Shown: positions 23,493-31,980 of the stretch, piece by piece
Layout of the letters: every line of letters begins with the position of its first letter
How positions within the stretch are numbered: the stretch's first letter is position 1
Origin: AC-32 sp963788215
GTDB lineage: Bacteria > Actinomycetota > Thermoleophilia > Gaiellales > Gaiellaceae
Direction of reading: 5' to 3'
Length of the DNA: 64,000 bases
Assembly: GCA_963788215.1 (NCBI GenBank)
Contig: CAWBFX010000003.1
Span: 639,817 to 703,816 of the forward strand
Position numbers and translations under genes: made by a program
Notes under the pieces: model-generated
The model's database searches: none
Told to the model about the DNA's origin: nothing
The model's input: only the letters and a program-made list of their open reading frames with translations

Positions 23493-24692
23493 GTGCGACT
23501 TCGTCTCCCGGTTCTCGTCGTCCTCGCGCTCGCCCTCGTCTCCGCGGCAGGCGCGCAGGGAACGCCGCTCGAGAAGCGGCTCGCGCGCGCTCTCGTCGTG
23601 CCGCACGTCTCGAAAGCGCGCACCGCCGCCCTCGCGTTCGACCTCCAGACCGGGGAGACGCTCTTCTCCGAGCACGATTCCCTCTCGCTGGCCCCCGCCT
23701 CCAACGAAAAGCTCGCCGTCACCTACGCAGCGCTCGCGGGGCTCGGGCCGGAGTTCCGGATCGAGACAGACGTCGTTGGGCGCGGCGAGCAGGACGGAGC
23801 AATCTGGCGCGGGACGCTCCTCCTGGTCGGCCAGGGCGACCCGACCCTGTCGAGCCGCGGCCTCGCGTCCCTGGCGACCCAGGTCCGCGCCGCAGGGATC
23901 ACCCGCGTGACGGGCGGCGTGCTCGGCGACGAGTCCTTCTTCGACTCCCGGCGGACCGCGCCTGGCTGGAAGCGCTGGTTCTACGTGAACGAGTCGCCGC
24001 CGCTCTCGGCGCTGACCGTCGACCGAGCACGGTACGCCGGCCGCACCTCGCGGAACCCGCCGCTCTCGGCCGCGCTGCTGTTCCGGGCGGCGCTGCGGCG
24101 CGCCGGCGTCTACGTGGTGGGCGGAGCGGGAACCGGCGTCGAGCACGGGGACGAGCTGCCGCTCGCATCGCTCGAGTCGCCGCCGCTTGCCGCGATCGTC
24201 AAGTGGATGGACCGTCAGAGCGACAACTTCACGGCCGAGCTGCTGCTCAAGCAGCTCGGGACCGAGATCGCCACTCCCGGGACCACGGCTTCCGGGTCGG
24301 CGTACGTGGCGCAGACACTCGCCGCGGCCGGAATCCCGCTCGCGGGCGTGCGGATCGCCGACGGGTCCGGGCTCTCGCTGCTCGACCGCGTGACGGTGCG
24401 CGAGCAGGCCGGGATCCTGCGGGCGGCCTGGGCGGACCCGGACGTTCGGCCCTCCTTCTTCGCCGCCCTGCCGGTGGCGGGAAGGAGCGGCACGCTCTCC
24501 GACCGGATGCGCCGACCTCCCGCGCGCGGTCACGTCGTCGCCAAGACCGGGTCGACGCAGCAGGCCTCGGCGCTCTCCGGCTACGTCAAGCGGCGCTACG
24601 TCTTCTCGGTCGTCCAGAACGGCAACCCGGTCTCCTGGACCTGGGCGCGGCGGGCGCAGGACCGCTTCGCGACCGTGCTAGCCGGCCAGTAG
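23493..24692 (+). CDS. dacB: D-alanyl-D-alanine carboxypeptidase/endopeptidase (PBP4, S13 family)
   Basis: 399 residues with signal peptide (RLPVLVVLALALVSAAGAQG). The three penicillin-binding motifs are present: SxxK as PASNEKL with nucleophile Ser70 and Lys73, SxN as RQSDNFTAELLLKQL, and KTG as VVAKTGSTQQASALSGYVK. The class C spacing (SxN far from SxxK) identifies the DacB/PBP4 group. It trims or cleaves peptidoglycan stem peptides outside the membrane. It is short for the family (E. coli DacB is 477), with a reduced domain II/III. The 3' end overlaps that of the convergent ligA by 15 bases. Confidence 0.93.
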   Translation: MRLRLPVLVVLALALVSAAGAQGTPLEKRLARALVVPHVSKARTAALAFDLQTGETLFSEHDSLSLAPASNEKLAVTYAALAGLGPEFRIETDVVGRGEQDGAIWRGTLLLVGQGDPTLSSRGLASLATQVRAAGITRVTGGVLGDESFFDSRRTAPGWKRWFYVNESPPLSALTVDRARYAGRTSRNPPLSAALLFRAALRRAGVYVVGGAGTGVEHGDELPLASLESPPLAAIVKWMDRQSDNFTAELLLKQLGTEIATPGTTASGSAYVAQTLAAAGIPLAGVRIADGSGLSLLDRVTVREQAGILRAAWADPDVRPSFFAALPVAGRSGTLSDRMRRPPARGHVVAKTGSTQQASALSGYVKRRYVFSVVQNGNPVSWTWARRAQDRFATVLAGQ

Positions 24693-26690
24693 CTTCTTCA
24701 GCGCGGCCTCGTCGAGCACCGGCACCCCTAGTTGCTCGGCCTTCGCCAGCTTCGAGCCGGGGCTCTCGCCGGCGACGACACCGGTCGTCTTCTTCGAGAC
24801 CGAGTCGGCCACCTTGGCCCCCTTTGCCTCGAGCGCCTTGCGCGCCTCGTCACGGCTCAAGCCCTCGAGCGTCCCGGTGATCACGTAGGTCGAGCCGGTC
24901 AGCGGCCCCTCGACCGGCCGCTCCTCCGCGCCGGCCTCGAAGCGCAGGCCGAGCCCCTTCAGCTCCGCGACGAGACGGCGGTTCTCGTCGTCCGAGAACC
25001 ACTCGGCGATCGCCTCGGCGCGCTCGGGCCCGATCCCGTCCACCTCCTGGATCTCCTCCTGCGAGGCCGCGGCGAGCTTGTCGACGGAGCCGAAATGGCG
25101 CGCGAGATTCTGCGCCGTGACCCAGCCGACGTCGGGGATGTTCAGCCCGAGCAGGACGCGCGAGAACGGCGTTCGCTTCGAATGCTCGATCGCTGCGATC
25201 GAGCTCGTCGCGCTCTTGTCGGCGAAGCCGTCGAGCTCGAGCAGCTGCTCTTTGGTCAGGCGGTAGAGATCCGGCAGCGAGCGGACGAGCGCGAGCTCCC
25301 AGAGCCGGCGCATCAGTTGCTCGCCCACGCCGTCGATGTCCGCGGGGCCCTGGACCCAGTTGATCAGCGTCTCGAGCCCGCGCGAGGGGCAGGCGCGGTT
25401 CGGGCACCGATGCATCGCCTCGCCCTCGGGCTTGACGATGTTTTCGCCGCAAAGCGGGCACTTTTTCGGCATCCGGAACGGCTTCGTGCCCTTCGCGTGG
25501 GCGCCGGCGGGACCCACGATCTGCGGGATCACGTCGCCGGCTCGCTGGACGATCACGACGTCGCCTTCGCGGATGTCCTTGCGGTTGATGTCCTCCTCGT
25601 TGTGCAGCGTCGCGCGCGAGACGGTGACGCCGCCGACCTGCACCGGCTCGAGCATCGCCCAGGGGTTGAGCGCGCCGGTCCGCCCCACCCGAATCGCGAT
25701 CTTGAGGAGCTTCGTCTGCGCCGTCATCGGCGCCCACTTGAACGCGCGCGACCAGCGCGGCCGCTGGTGCAGGGCCCCAAGGATCTGCTGCTGCTCGAGG
25801 GAGTCCACCTTGATCACGATCCCGTCGATCTCGTAGTCGAGCTCGGCGCGGCGCTTCTCCCAGTCGCGGCAGCGCTTCGCCACGTCCTCGATCGTCTCCA
25901 GGCGCTCGGCGAACGGGTTGGTGCGGAAGCCGTGCTCGCGCAGCCACTCGAGCTCCTCCCAGTGGGACGAGAGCCCCAGCCCCTCGGCGAGCCCGACCCC
26001 GTAGACCCAGACCGAGAGCGGGCGCGAGGCCGTGATCGAGGAATCCTTCTGACGGAGCGAGCCGGCCGCGGCGTTGCGCGGGTTCGGCGCCAGCTTCTGG
26101 CCGAGCCCGGCGACCCGCTCGTTCAGCTCGCGGAAGCCCGAGAGCGGCATGTAGACCTCCCCGCGCACCTCGAGCACCGGCGGCGCCCCGCCGCCCTGCA
26201 TCCGCAGCGGGATGGACGGGATCGTGCGCAGGTTGACGGTCACGTCCTCGCCCTGCCGCCCGTCGCCGCGCGTGGCGCCGCGCGTGAGGACGCCGTTCTC
26301 GTAGGTGAGGTTGACGGCGAGCCCGTCGATCTTCGGCTCGATCACGTAGGCGACGGGCTCGTCGGAGTCGAGCCGCTTGCGAACGTCGTCCGCCCACTTG
26401 AGCAGTCCCTCGTCATCGGTGACCTTCTCGAGCGAGCCCATCGGCGTCAGGTGCTCGACCTTGCGGAAGCGCTCGCTCGGCGGGGCTCCGACCCGCTGCG
26501 TCGGCGAGTCCGGAGTGATCAGGTCAGGATGCTCCTCCTCGAGCGCCTTCAGCTCGTCGAAGAGCCGGTCGTACTCGGCGTCTGGGATCTCCGGGTCGTC
26601 GAGCGCGTGGTAGCGGTAGAGGTGGTGGTTGACCTGGTCGCGGAGCTCGTCTAGGCGCGCCTGGACGTCCTTCTGCGTGCGGGTCGCCAT
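24678..26690 (-). CDS. ligA: NAD-dependent DNA ligase
   Basis: 670 residues, full length. Domain Ia and adenylation domain with active-site Lys120 in IEPKIDGLAVNL, OB fold, a zinc finger with CPLCGEN and the pair in HRCPNRACPSR, four helix-hairpin-helix units (DGFADKSATSSIAAIEHSK, GIGPERAEAIAEWF) and a C-terminal BRCT domain (STYVITGTLEGLSRDEARKA, then GAKVADSVSKKTTGVVAGES). It seals nicks in replication and repair. The ATG shares CATG (26688-26691) with the start of the divergent secreted protein, so no separate promoter region exists between them. Confidence 0.97.
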   Translation of the reverse strand: MATRTQKDVQARLDELRDQVNHHLYRYHALDDPEIPDAEYDRLFDELKALEEEHPDLITPDSPTQRVGAPPSERFRKVEHLTPMGSLEKVTDDEGLLKWADDVRKRLDSDEPVAYVIEPKIDGLAVNLTYENGVLTRGATRGDGRQGEDVTVNLRTIPSIPLRMQGGGAPPVLEVRGEVYMPLSGFRELNERVAGLGQKLAPNPRNAAAGSLRQKDSSITASRPLSVWVYGVGLAEGLGLSSHWEELEWLREHGFRTNPFAERLETIEDVAKRCRDWEKRRAELDYEIDGIVIKVDSLEQQQILGALHQRPRWSRAFKWAPMTAQTKLLKIAIRVGRTGALNPWAMLEPVQVGGVTVSRATLHNEEDINRKDIREGDVVIVQRAGDVIPQIVGPAGAHAKGTKPFRMPKKCPLCGENIVKPEGEAMHRCPNRACPSRGLETLINWVQGPADIDGVGEQLMRRLWELALVRSLPDLYRLTKEQLLELDGFADKSATSSIAAIEHSKRTPFSRVLLGLNIPDVGWVTAQNLARHFGSVDKLAAASQEEIQEVDGIGPERAEAIAEWFSDDENRRLVAELKGLGLRFEAGAEERPVEGPLTGSTYVITGTLEGLSRDEARKALEAKGAKVADSVSKKTTGVVAGESPGSKLAKAEQLGVPVLDEAALKKLLAG

Positions 26691-27144
26691 GAGCCGATCC
26701 TACCCAGCCTCTACTACGATTCCGGCGTGCGCGATCGTCGTCCTCGCTTCGACTCTCTTGCTCGCTCTTTCCGGGAGCGCAAGCGCCGCGATTTTCATCT
26801 TCCGCATGCCGTCGTCGAACATCGGCTGCGCCTACAGCAACGAACCGGGGCTAGGCGGCCCGAGCCTGCGCTGCGACATTCTCAGCGGGCTCAAGCCGGC
26901 CCCCGCGAAGCCCCGCGGCTGCACGCTCGACTGGAAGTTCGGCTACCAGATGCGCCCGACCGGCAAGGCCCGGACGGTCTGCGCCGGCGACACCACCGTC
27001 GACAGGCGCGCGAAGGCGCTCCGCTACGGCCACCGCTGGAAGGCCGGCGGCTTCAACTGCCTGTCGCGCAAGATCGGGCTGCGCTGCAGGAACCGCAGCG
27101 GCCACGGCTTCTTCCTGAGCAAGAAGCACTCGTACCGTTTCTAG
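26689..27144 (+). CDS. Secreted DUF6636-like protein
   Basis: 151 residues. A signal peptide (CAIVVLASTLLLALSGSASA) precedes a small domain beginning IFIFRMPSSNIGCAYSNE, the F-x-x-P-S-x-N-I-G-C pattern of DUF6636-type actinobacterial secreted proteins. Mature-part cysteines in NIGCAY, LRCDI, RGCTLDW, TVCAGDT, FNCLSRK and LRCRN probably pair as disulfides. The function is unknown. The ATG at 26689 overlaps the ligA ATG. It ends 3 bases before the stop of the convergent glycoside hydrolase-like gene. Confidence 0.65.
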   Translation: MSRSYPASTTIPACAIVVLASTLLLALSGSASAAIFIFRMPSSNIGCAYSNEPGLGGPSLRCDILSGLKPAPAKPRGCTLDWKFGYQMRPTGKARTVCAGDTTVDRRAKALRYGHRWKAGGFNCLSRKIGLRCRNRSGHGFFLSKKHSYRF

Positions 27145-27147
27145 CGC

Positions 27148-28194
27148 CTAGTTCTTCGCGTCCCTCGGATCGACGGTGATCGTCCCGCCCGAGAAGGACC
27201 GCCTCCAGACGCCGCCGACCTTGCTCGCGCGGCCCAGCGGCTGACCGAAGTCGAGACTCGACGACGGCGTGACGCTGGGGCTCCAGATCGAGGCGGAGTC
27301 GGTCTCCGGCCGGTTGAAGAGGAGGAACGACGCGCGGACATAGGCCTGGTCGACGGTGTCGCGGCCGCGACCGTACGTGAGCGCGAGGAAGATTTTGCCC
27401 GCACCCTCGACCGATCGCTCGATGGCTATGTCGGCCGCCCAGTCGGCCCCGGTCGCTACCGGGTCGGCGTCTTCCCCGAGCTTCAAGAAGTGCTCGTCCA
27501 TCACGCCCGAGAGCAGGCCGGCCCAGTCGCTCCAGACATCGGGCTGGTCGAAGCTTGCGCCGATGTTCGCGATCACCAGATACCCCGCCTCTTTCACCGC
27601 CCGCCCGACCTTCGCGAGCAGCCTGCGCTCTGCGGCGCGGTATGCGCCGCGCGTCGGGTAGCGGGCGAGCTGACGGTAGGCGCCCCCGAGGTGCCAGCCG
27701 GGGTCGGCGAGGGCATCGTCGATGAACACGCCGTCCCACGCGGCACTTTGGAGGAAGCGGAGCACGTTGCGCGACCAGGCGCGCTGGTAGCCCCGCCGGC
27801 CGATGTCGGCGAACCAGGCCTTGGGGTAGTGGACGGAGTTGACGCGCTGCCCGCGGCGGTCGTGCAGGAACCAACCCTCGCGGGCCTGGCCCCAGGGCAC
27901 GCCCGCGTTTCCGAGCGGGGTTCGCGAGTAGTCGATCAGGAAGGACAGGTCCTTGTAGGCCAGCACGCGGAGGTCCGGATAGCGGCTCTTCAAGCCTGAG
28001 ACGGACGAAGCTCTGCCCGCATCGAGCAACAGGTAGCGCACGCCGCTCAGGTCTCTCGGTATCGGCTGACTCCACGTGATCCGCAGGACGCCGATGCTGC
28101 TGGTCATGGGGACAGCACTTCCTCGTACGGTGCTGCTGGGCACCATCGAGACCGCAAGCGCCGCAGTGGTTGCGACAACCACACGCTTGAACAC
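27148..28194 (-). CDS. Secreted putative glycoside hydrolase (GHL15-like TIM barrel)
   Basis: 348 residues with signal peptide (VVVATTAALAVSMVPSS). The body has a TIM-barrel pattern of putative polysaccharide hydrolases: VRYLLLDAGRASSVSGLK, DLRVLAYKDLSFLIDYS, NSVHYPKAWFADIG and WDGVFIDDALADPGW, where the acidic strand ends (FIDDAL, VMDEHFLKLGED) are candidate catalytic residues. I infer the GHL15 group (Pfam-style name) from this pattern. The glycan is unknown. It follows truA on the same strand with 6 bases between, so the two are probably co-transcribed. Confidence 0.7.
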   Translation of the reverse strand: MFKRVVVATTAALAVSMVPSSTVRGSAVPMTSSIGVLRITWSQPIPRDLSGVRYLLLDAGRASSVSGLKSRYPDLRVLAYKDLSFLIDYSRTPLGNAGVPWGQAREGWFLHDRRGQRVNSVHYPKAWFADIGRRGYQRAWSRNVLRFLQSAAWDGVFIDDALADPGWHLGGAYRQLARYPTRGAYRAAERRLLAKVGRAVKEAGYLVIANIGASFDQPDVWSDWAGLLSGVMDEHFLKLGEDADPVATGADWAADIAIERSVEGAGKIFLALTYGRGRDTVDQAYVRASFLLFNRPETDSASIWSPSVTPSSSLDFGQPLGRASKVGGVWRRSFSGGTITVDPRDAKN

Positions 28195-28200
28195 GGCGAT

Positions 28201-28920
28201 TCAGTTGTATCGGACCGAGACCAGGTGTAGGCCCCACGATGGAGCGGTGGTGCCAGCCTCACTCCGGGGGCGTCCCTCCAGCAGCCGGGCGAGCTCCTCG
28301 GGGGGTCGCTCGAGCATCGTTCCGACCAGCGTCCTCACCATGTGGCGCAGGAACGAGTTGGCCGTGATCTCGAGCTCGAGCGCATCTCCGCGGCGGTGCC
28401 AGACGCACGACTCGACGGTGCGGACGAAGACCCTGTGCTGCGTCTCGGTCGGCGTGAACGCGCGGAAGTCGTGCTCGCCGAGCACCAGGTCGGCACACTC
28501 GCCGAGGCGCTCCTCGTCGAGCGGATACGGATACCACCAGGCGCGCCGGGCCTCGAACGCGGAGCGCGTGCGGCGCCGGTAGACCCGGTAGACGTAGCTG
28601 CGCGCCTGCGCCGAGTGGCGCGCGTGGAAGTCCGGCGCGGCCTCCGCCGACTCGCTCACCGCGACGTCGTCCGGGAGCTCCGCGTTGAGCGCGTCGCCGA
28701 CGCGGTCGGTCGGCGGCCCTCCTTCGACCTCGACCGAGGCGACGTTCCCGAGCGCGTGCACGCCGGTGTCGGTCCGGCCGGCGATCGCGAGCGCGGACCA
28801 GGCCGGAAAGACGCGATCCAACGCCTCGCGCAGCACGCCCTCGACGGTGCGGAGCCCCGGCTGCGCGGCCCAGCCTTTGAAGCCGGTGCCGTCGTACTCC
28901 AGCGTTAGCCTCAGGCGCAC
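28201..28920 (-). CDS. truA: tRNA pseudouridine(38-40) synthase TruA
   Basis: 239 residues, GTG start. Catalytic Asp51 in IAGRTDTGVHALGNV is unmistakable. LRLTLEYDGTGFKGWAAQPG opens the domain, and DFRAFTPTETQ, TANSFLRHMVRTLVGTML lie in the second half. It isomerises uridines 38-40 in the tRNA anticodon stem. In actinobacteria truA usually follows rplQ; here a divergent metal transporter gene sits between them. A 6-bp inverted repeat (GTCAGG/CCTGAC, 28921-28936) abuts the start codon and could fold in the leader. Confidence 0.95.
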   Translation of the reverse strand: MRLRLTLEYDGTGFKGWAAQPGLRTVEGVLREALDRVFPAWSALAIAGRTDTGVHALGNVASVEVEGGPPTDRVGDALNAELPDDVAVSESAEAAPDFHARHSAQARSYVYRVYRRRTRSAFEARRAWWYPYPLDEERLGECADLVLGEHDFRAFTPTETQHRVFVRTVESCVWHRRGDALELEITANSFLRHMVRTLVGTMLERPPEELARLLEGRPRSEAGTTAPSWGLHLVSVRYN

Positions 28921-28944
28921 GTCAGGCCCCCCTGACTTCGTTTG

Positions 28945-28958
28945 TAAGGCGTGCCTTA
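28945..28958. promoter_or_regulatory. Metalloregulator-like dyad upstream of VIT1-like gene
   Basis: TAAGGC-GT-GCCTTA, a perfect 6-bp inverted repeat with a 2-base centre. It lies 24 bases upstream of the extended -10 element of the VIT1-like transporter, and 25 bases upstream of truA. Half-sites of this type (AAGGC/GCCTT) resemble boxes of DtxR/MntR family metalloregulators. The link to iron or manganese is inferred from the transporter. Confidence 0.45.
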
Positions 28959-28982
28959 TGATCTATAAGCTTGCGCATCGTT

Positions 28983-28991
28983 TGATATACT
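28983..28991 (+). promoter_or_regulatory. Extended -10 promoter, probably leaderless
   Basis: TGATATACT matches the extended -10 form TGnTATAAT, in an AT-rich patch unlike the surrounding DNA. A start site 7 bases after it would fall at 28998-28999, which is the ATG of the VIT1-like gene. No ribosome-binding site precedes that ATG, which supports a leaderless mRNA. Confidence 0.55.
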
Positions 28992-28998
28992 CTACTCC

Positions 28999-29472
28999 AT
29001 GAGCCCCGGCGATCAGTTCCTCCTCCAGCGGGTCCAGCCGGCGATGATCGGCCTCATCGACGGGTCTCTCTCGACCCTCGCGCCGATCTTCGCCATCGCG
29101 CTCCATACGCACAACACGTCCGACGCCTTCATCGCCGGGGTCGCCACGGCGATCGGCGCCGGCATCAGCATGGCCTTCTCCGAGGGCCTGTCGGACACGG
29201 GCGAGCTGACCGGGCGCGGAAGCCCGCTCGTGCGCGGCTCGATCACCGGCGTCGGGACCTTCATCGGCGGCATCCTGCACACGCTGCCGTTCCTGATCCC
29301 GACGTACCACGTCGCCATCTTCTTCGCGATCGTCGTCGTCGCGTTCGAGCTGGTGGCTCTCGCCTACCTGCGCTGGAAGTTCTTCGAGACGAGCTTTGCC
29401 CGCTCGTTCGCGTCCGTCACCATCGGCGGCGCGGTGATCGCCGGCGTCAGCGCGGCGCTCGGGTCGGCCTAG
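28999..29472 (+). CDS. VIT1/CCC1-like metal ion transporter
   Basis: 157 residues with about five hydrophobic segments. The first part, MIGLIDGSLSTLAPIFAIAL, and AGVATAIGAGISMAFSEGLS match helices 1 and 2 of the VIT1/CCC1 fold, which bind and move Fe2+ or Mn2+; the Met and Glu/Asp residues in these helices are kept. A GITGVGTFIGG-like stretch (ITGVGTFIGGILHTLPFLIP) follows. It resembles the membrane half of MbfA-type exporters without the ferritin-like part. It has its own AT-rich promoter with a dyad upstream. Its stop shares CTAG (29469-29472) with rplQ. Confidence 0.8.
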   Translation: MSPGDQFLLQRVQPAMIGLIDGSLSTLAPIFAIALHTHNTSDAFIAGVATAIGAGISMAFSEGLSDTGELTGRGSPLVRGSITGVGTFIGGILHTLPFLIPTYHVAIFFAIVVVAFELVALAYLRWKFFETSFARSFASVTIGGAVIAGVSAALGSA

Positions 29473-29942
29473 ACCGATTCGGTCTGTGCCGGCTCGGCCT
29501 CGGCCGGCTCGCTCTCCGGCGAGGTCTCGGGCTCGGCGTCTTCCGCTTCGGGCCGCCGCCGGCGACGGACAGGACGCGCGTCGGCGACGTGATCGACCAG
29601 CTCGAGGTAGGCCATCTCCGCGGCGTCGCCCTGGCGCGGGCCGATGCGGACGATCCGCGAGTAGCCGCCGGGCCGGTCCGCGAAGCGCGGCCCGACCTCG
29701 CTGAAGAGCTTGTGGACCACGTCCTGCGAGCGCAGGAGCTTCAGTGCCTGGCGCCGCGAGTGGACGTCCCCGCGGCGGCCGAGCGTGATCATCTGCTCGG
29801 CGACCGGCCTGACCTCCTTGGCCTTCGCGACCGTCGTCTTGATCCGGCCGTGCTCGATCAGCGCGCTCGTGAGGTTCGCGTAGAGCGCCTTGCGATGCGA
29901 GGCGTCGCGGCCCAGCTTGCGTCCGGACCGGCGGTGTCTCAT
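29469..29942 (-). CDS. rplQ: 50S ribosomal protein L17
   Basis: 157 residues, longer than the usual 120-127. The core MRHRRSGRKLGRDASHRKAL, HGRIKTTVAKAKEVRPVAEQ and GGYSRIVRIGPRQGDAAEMA is conserved. After about residue 120 comes a short Arg cluster (RPVRRRRRP) and an acidic Glu/Ala/Pro tail to the end, of the kind seen on several other ribosomal proteins in this cluster. The ATG overlaps the rpoA stop by 1 nt (TAATG). It is the last gene of the alpha operon; its stop overlaps that of the convergent transporter. Confidence 0.97.
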   Translation of the reverse strand: MRHRRSGRKLGRDASHRKALYANLTSALIEHGRIKTTVAKAKEVRPVAEQMITLGRRGDVHSRRQALKLLRSQDVVHKLFSEVGPRFADRPGGYSRIVRIGPRQGDAAEMAYLELVDHVADARPVRRRRRPEAEDAEPETSPESEPAEAEPAQTESV

Positions 29943-30922
29943 TACGCCGCGGGACCTTCCTCGCCGCGAAGCGTCAGCCCGTGGGTGCCGAGCGTCTCCT
30001 TGACCTCTTCGATCGACTTCTTGCCGAAGTTCGGGATCGCGGCGAGCTCGTTCTCGGTCTTCGTGACGAGGTCGCCGATCGTCTCGATGCCGACGCGCTT
30101 GAGGCAGTTGTACGAGCGCACGCCGAGCTCGAGCTCCTCGATCGGGAAGTTCTCCATCCCGTGCGCGAGCGCGGGCTCGGCCTGGGTCTCCGCCACCGCG
30201 GCCTCGCCGAAGCCTTCGATCCGGTCGAGGTCGGTGAAGATCGCGAGCTGGCGGATGAGGATCTCGGCCGCCTGGCCGATTGACTCGCGCGGATCGATCG
30301 AGCCGTCGGTCGTGACGTCGATCCGGAGCTTGTCGTAGTCGGTGCGCTGCCCGACGCGGGCGGACTCGACGTCGTACGAGACGCGCCTGACGGGCGAGAA
30401 GATCGAGTCGATCGGGATCACGCCGATCGTGTACTCCGGCCCGCGGTTCATCTCGGCGGGGACGTAACCGCGGCCGCGGCCGATGGTGAGCGTCACCTCG
30501 AGCTTGCCCTTGTCCGAGAGGTTCGCGATCTCGAGGTCCGGGTTGAGGATCTCGAGCTCCGCGGGAGCCTCGATGTCGGAGGCCTTGACGACGCCTGCGC
30601 CCTTCTTCGTGAGGCGCACCTCGATCTCGGGCGAGTCGCCGTGCAGCCGGCAGATCACGTTCTTGAAGTTGAGAAGGATGTCGGTGACGTCCTCGCGGAC
30701 GCCGGGAAGCGTCGTGAACTCGTGCGCGACGCCCTCGAGCTTGACCGAGGTGACGGCGGCGCCCTCGAGGGACGAGAGCAGCACGCGGCGCAGCGAGTTA
30801 CCGAAGGTGTAGCCGAAGCCGCGATCGAGCGGCTCGATCACGAAGACGCCGCGGTTGTCCTCGACCTCTTCGTGGACGATCCGCGGAACTTGGAAATCCA
30901 TCAAGGTGGTTCGAACTGCCAT
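29942..30922 (-). CDS. rpoA: DNA-directed RNA polymerase subunit alpha
   Basis: 326 residues. The N-terminal dimerisation domain has FVIEPLDRGFGYTFGNSLRR and VTSVKLEGVAHEFTTLPGV. The C-terminal domain has LELGVRSYNCLKRVGIETIG and GKKSIEEVKETLGTHGL, containing residues that contact UP elements. Alpha nucleates assembly of polymerase. AAAGGA lies 6 bases before the ATG. It ends in the coupled TAATG junction with rplQ. The gene follows rpsD with a 33-base gap, the longest within this operon. Confidence 0.98.
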   Translation of the reverse strand: MAVRTTLMDFQVPRIVHEEVEDNRGVFVIEPLDRGFGYTFGNSLRRVLLSSLEGAAVTSVKLEGVAHEFTTLPGVREDVTDILLNFKNVICRLHGDSPEIEVRLTKKGAGVVKASDIEAPAELEILNPDLEIANLSDKGKLEVTLTIGRGRGYVPAEMNRGPEYTIGVIPIDSIFSPVRRVSYDVESARVGQRTDYDKLRIDVTTDGSIDPRESIGQAAEILIRQLAIFTDLDRIEGFGEAAVAETQAEPALAHGMENFPIEELELGVRSYNCLKRVGIETIGDLVTKTENELAAIPNFGKKSIEEVKETLGTHGLTLRGEEGPAA

Positions 30923-30955
30923 CGTGTCCTTTCCTCTTGGCGTTTCTTGAGCTGG

Positions 30956-31576
30956 TTACTTCGAGTAGAGCTCGACGATGAGCGATTCCTGGACCGGCGT
31001 GTCGATCTCCGCGCGCTCCGGGAGCTTCAGGACCTTGCCGGTGAGCCCGTCGTGGTCTGCCTGCAGCCAGGGCGTGACCGAGGCTGTCAGGTCGGTCGCG
31101 TCGCGGATCACCTGCTCGGCCGGGCTGCCCTGGCGGAGCATGATCACGTCGTCGGGGCGCACCTGGAAGCTCGGGATGTTGACGCGGCGCCCGTTGACCT
31201 GGAAGTGGCCGTGGCGGACGAGCTGGCGGGCCTGCGCGCGCGAGGCGGCGAAGCCGAGGCGGTAGACGACGTTGTCGAGGCGGGTCTCGAGCATCCGCAG
31301 CAGCTCCTCGCCGGTGATCCCGGAGCCCTTGGCGGCCTTCGAGTAGTAGGTGCGGAACTGCTTCTCGAGCAGCCCGTAGTAGCGGCGCGCCTTCTGCTTC
31401 TCACGCAGCTGAAGCAGGTACTCGGACTGCTTGATGCGGCCGCGGCCGTGCTCGCCCGGCGGGTAGCTGCGGCGCTCGATGGCGCACTTCTCGGTGAGGC
31501 AGCGCTCGCCCTTGAGGAAGAGCTTCATGCCCTCACGACGGCATTGCTTGCACTTCGGGCTCCGGTCGCGGGCCAC
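30956..31576 (-). CDS. rpsD: 30S ribosomal protein S4 (zinc-binding form)
   Basis: 206 residues from GTG. The N-terminus DRSPKCKQCRREGMKLFLKG followed by ERCLTEKCAIERR carries four cysteines, the zinc-binding C+ form. The S4 RNA-binding domain LDNVVYRLGFAASRAQARQL and VRHGHFQVNGRRVNIPSFQV is complete. S4 starts 30S assembly. GTG at 31576 overlaps the rpsK TAG by 1 nt (TAGTG), which fixes the start even though the frame is open further upstream. Confidence 0.97.
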   Translation of the reverse strand: MARDRSPKCKQCRREGMKLFLKGERCLTEKCAIERRSYPPGEHGRGRIKQSEYLLQLREKQKARRYYGLLEKQFRTYYSKAAKGSGITGEELLRMLETRLDNVVYRLGFAASRAQARQLVRHGHFQVNGRRVNIPSFQVRPDDVIMLRQGSPAEQVIRDATDLTASVTPWLQADHDGLTGKVLKLPERAEIDTPVQESLIVELYSK

Positions 31577-31980
31577 TAGACCCTCCGCCTCTTCTTCGGC
31601 CGCACGCCGTTGTGGGCCTGCGGGGTGACGTCCTTGACGCCGAGGATCTCGAGGCCGGCCGCCTGCAGAGAGCGGATCGCCGTCTCGCGCCCGGCGCCCG
31701 GGCCCTTGACGAAGACCTCGACCTTCTGGAGGCCGTGCTCCATGCCCTTCCGCGCGCAGGCGTCTGCAGTGACCTGCGCCGCGAACGGCGTCGACTTGCG
31801 CGAGCCCTTGAACCCGGCCGAGCCGGCGGACTCCCACGCGATCACGTTCCCGTCGGTGTCGGTCAGGGAGACGATCGTGTTGTTGAACGACGTCTTGATG
31901 TGCGCCTGGCCGATCGCGATGTTCTTGCGCACGCGGCGGCGCGTGCGACCTCGGGTCGCTTGTCTTCTGGGGGGCGCCAT
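31576..31980 (-). CDS. rpsK: 30S ribosomal protein S11
   Basis: 134 residues. IGQAHIKTSFNNTIVSLTDT, SAGFKGSRKSTPFAAQ, VKGPGAGRETAIRSLQAAGL and DVTPQAHNGVRPKKRRRV are conserved. It binds 16S rRNA in the platform near the E site. It sits between rpsM and rpsD with 1-nt overlaps at both junctions (TAATG and TAGTG). Confidence 0.98.
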   Translation of the reverse strand: MAPPRRQATRGRTRRRVRKNIAIGQAHIKTSFNNTIVSLTDTDGNVIAWESAGSAGFKGSRKSTPFAAQVTADACARKGMEHGLQKVEVFVKGPGAGRETAIRSLQAAGLEILGVKDVTPQAHNGVRPKKRRRV

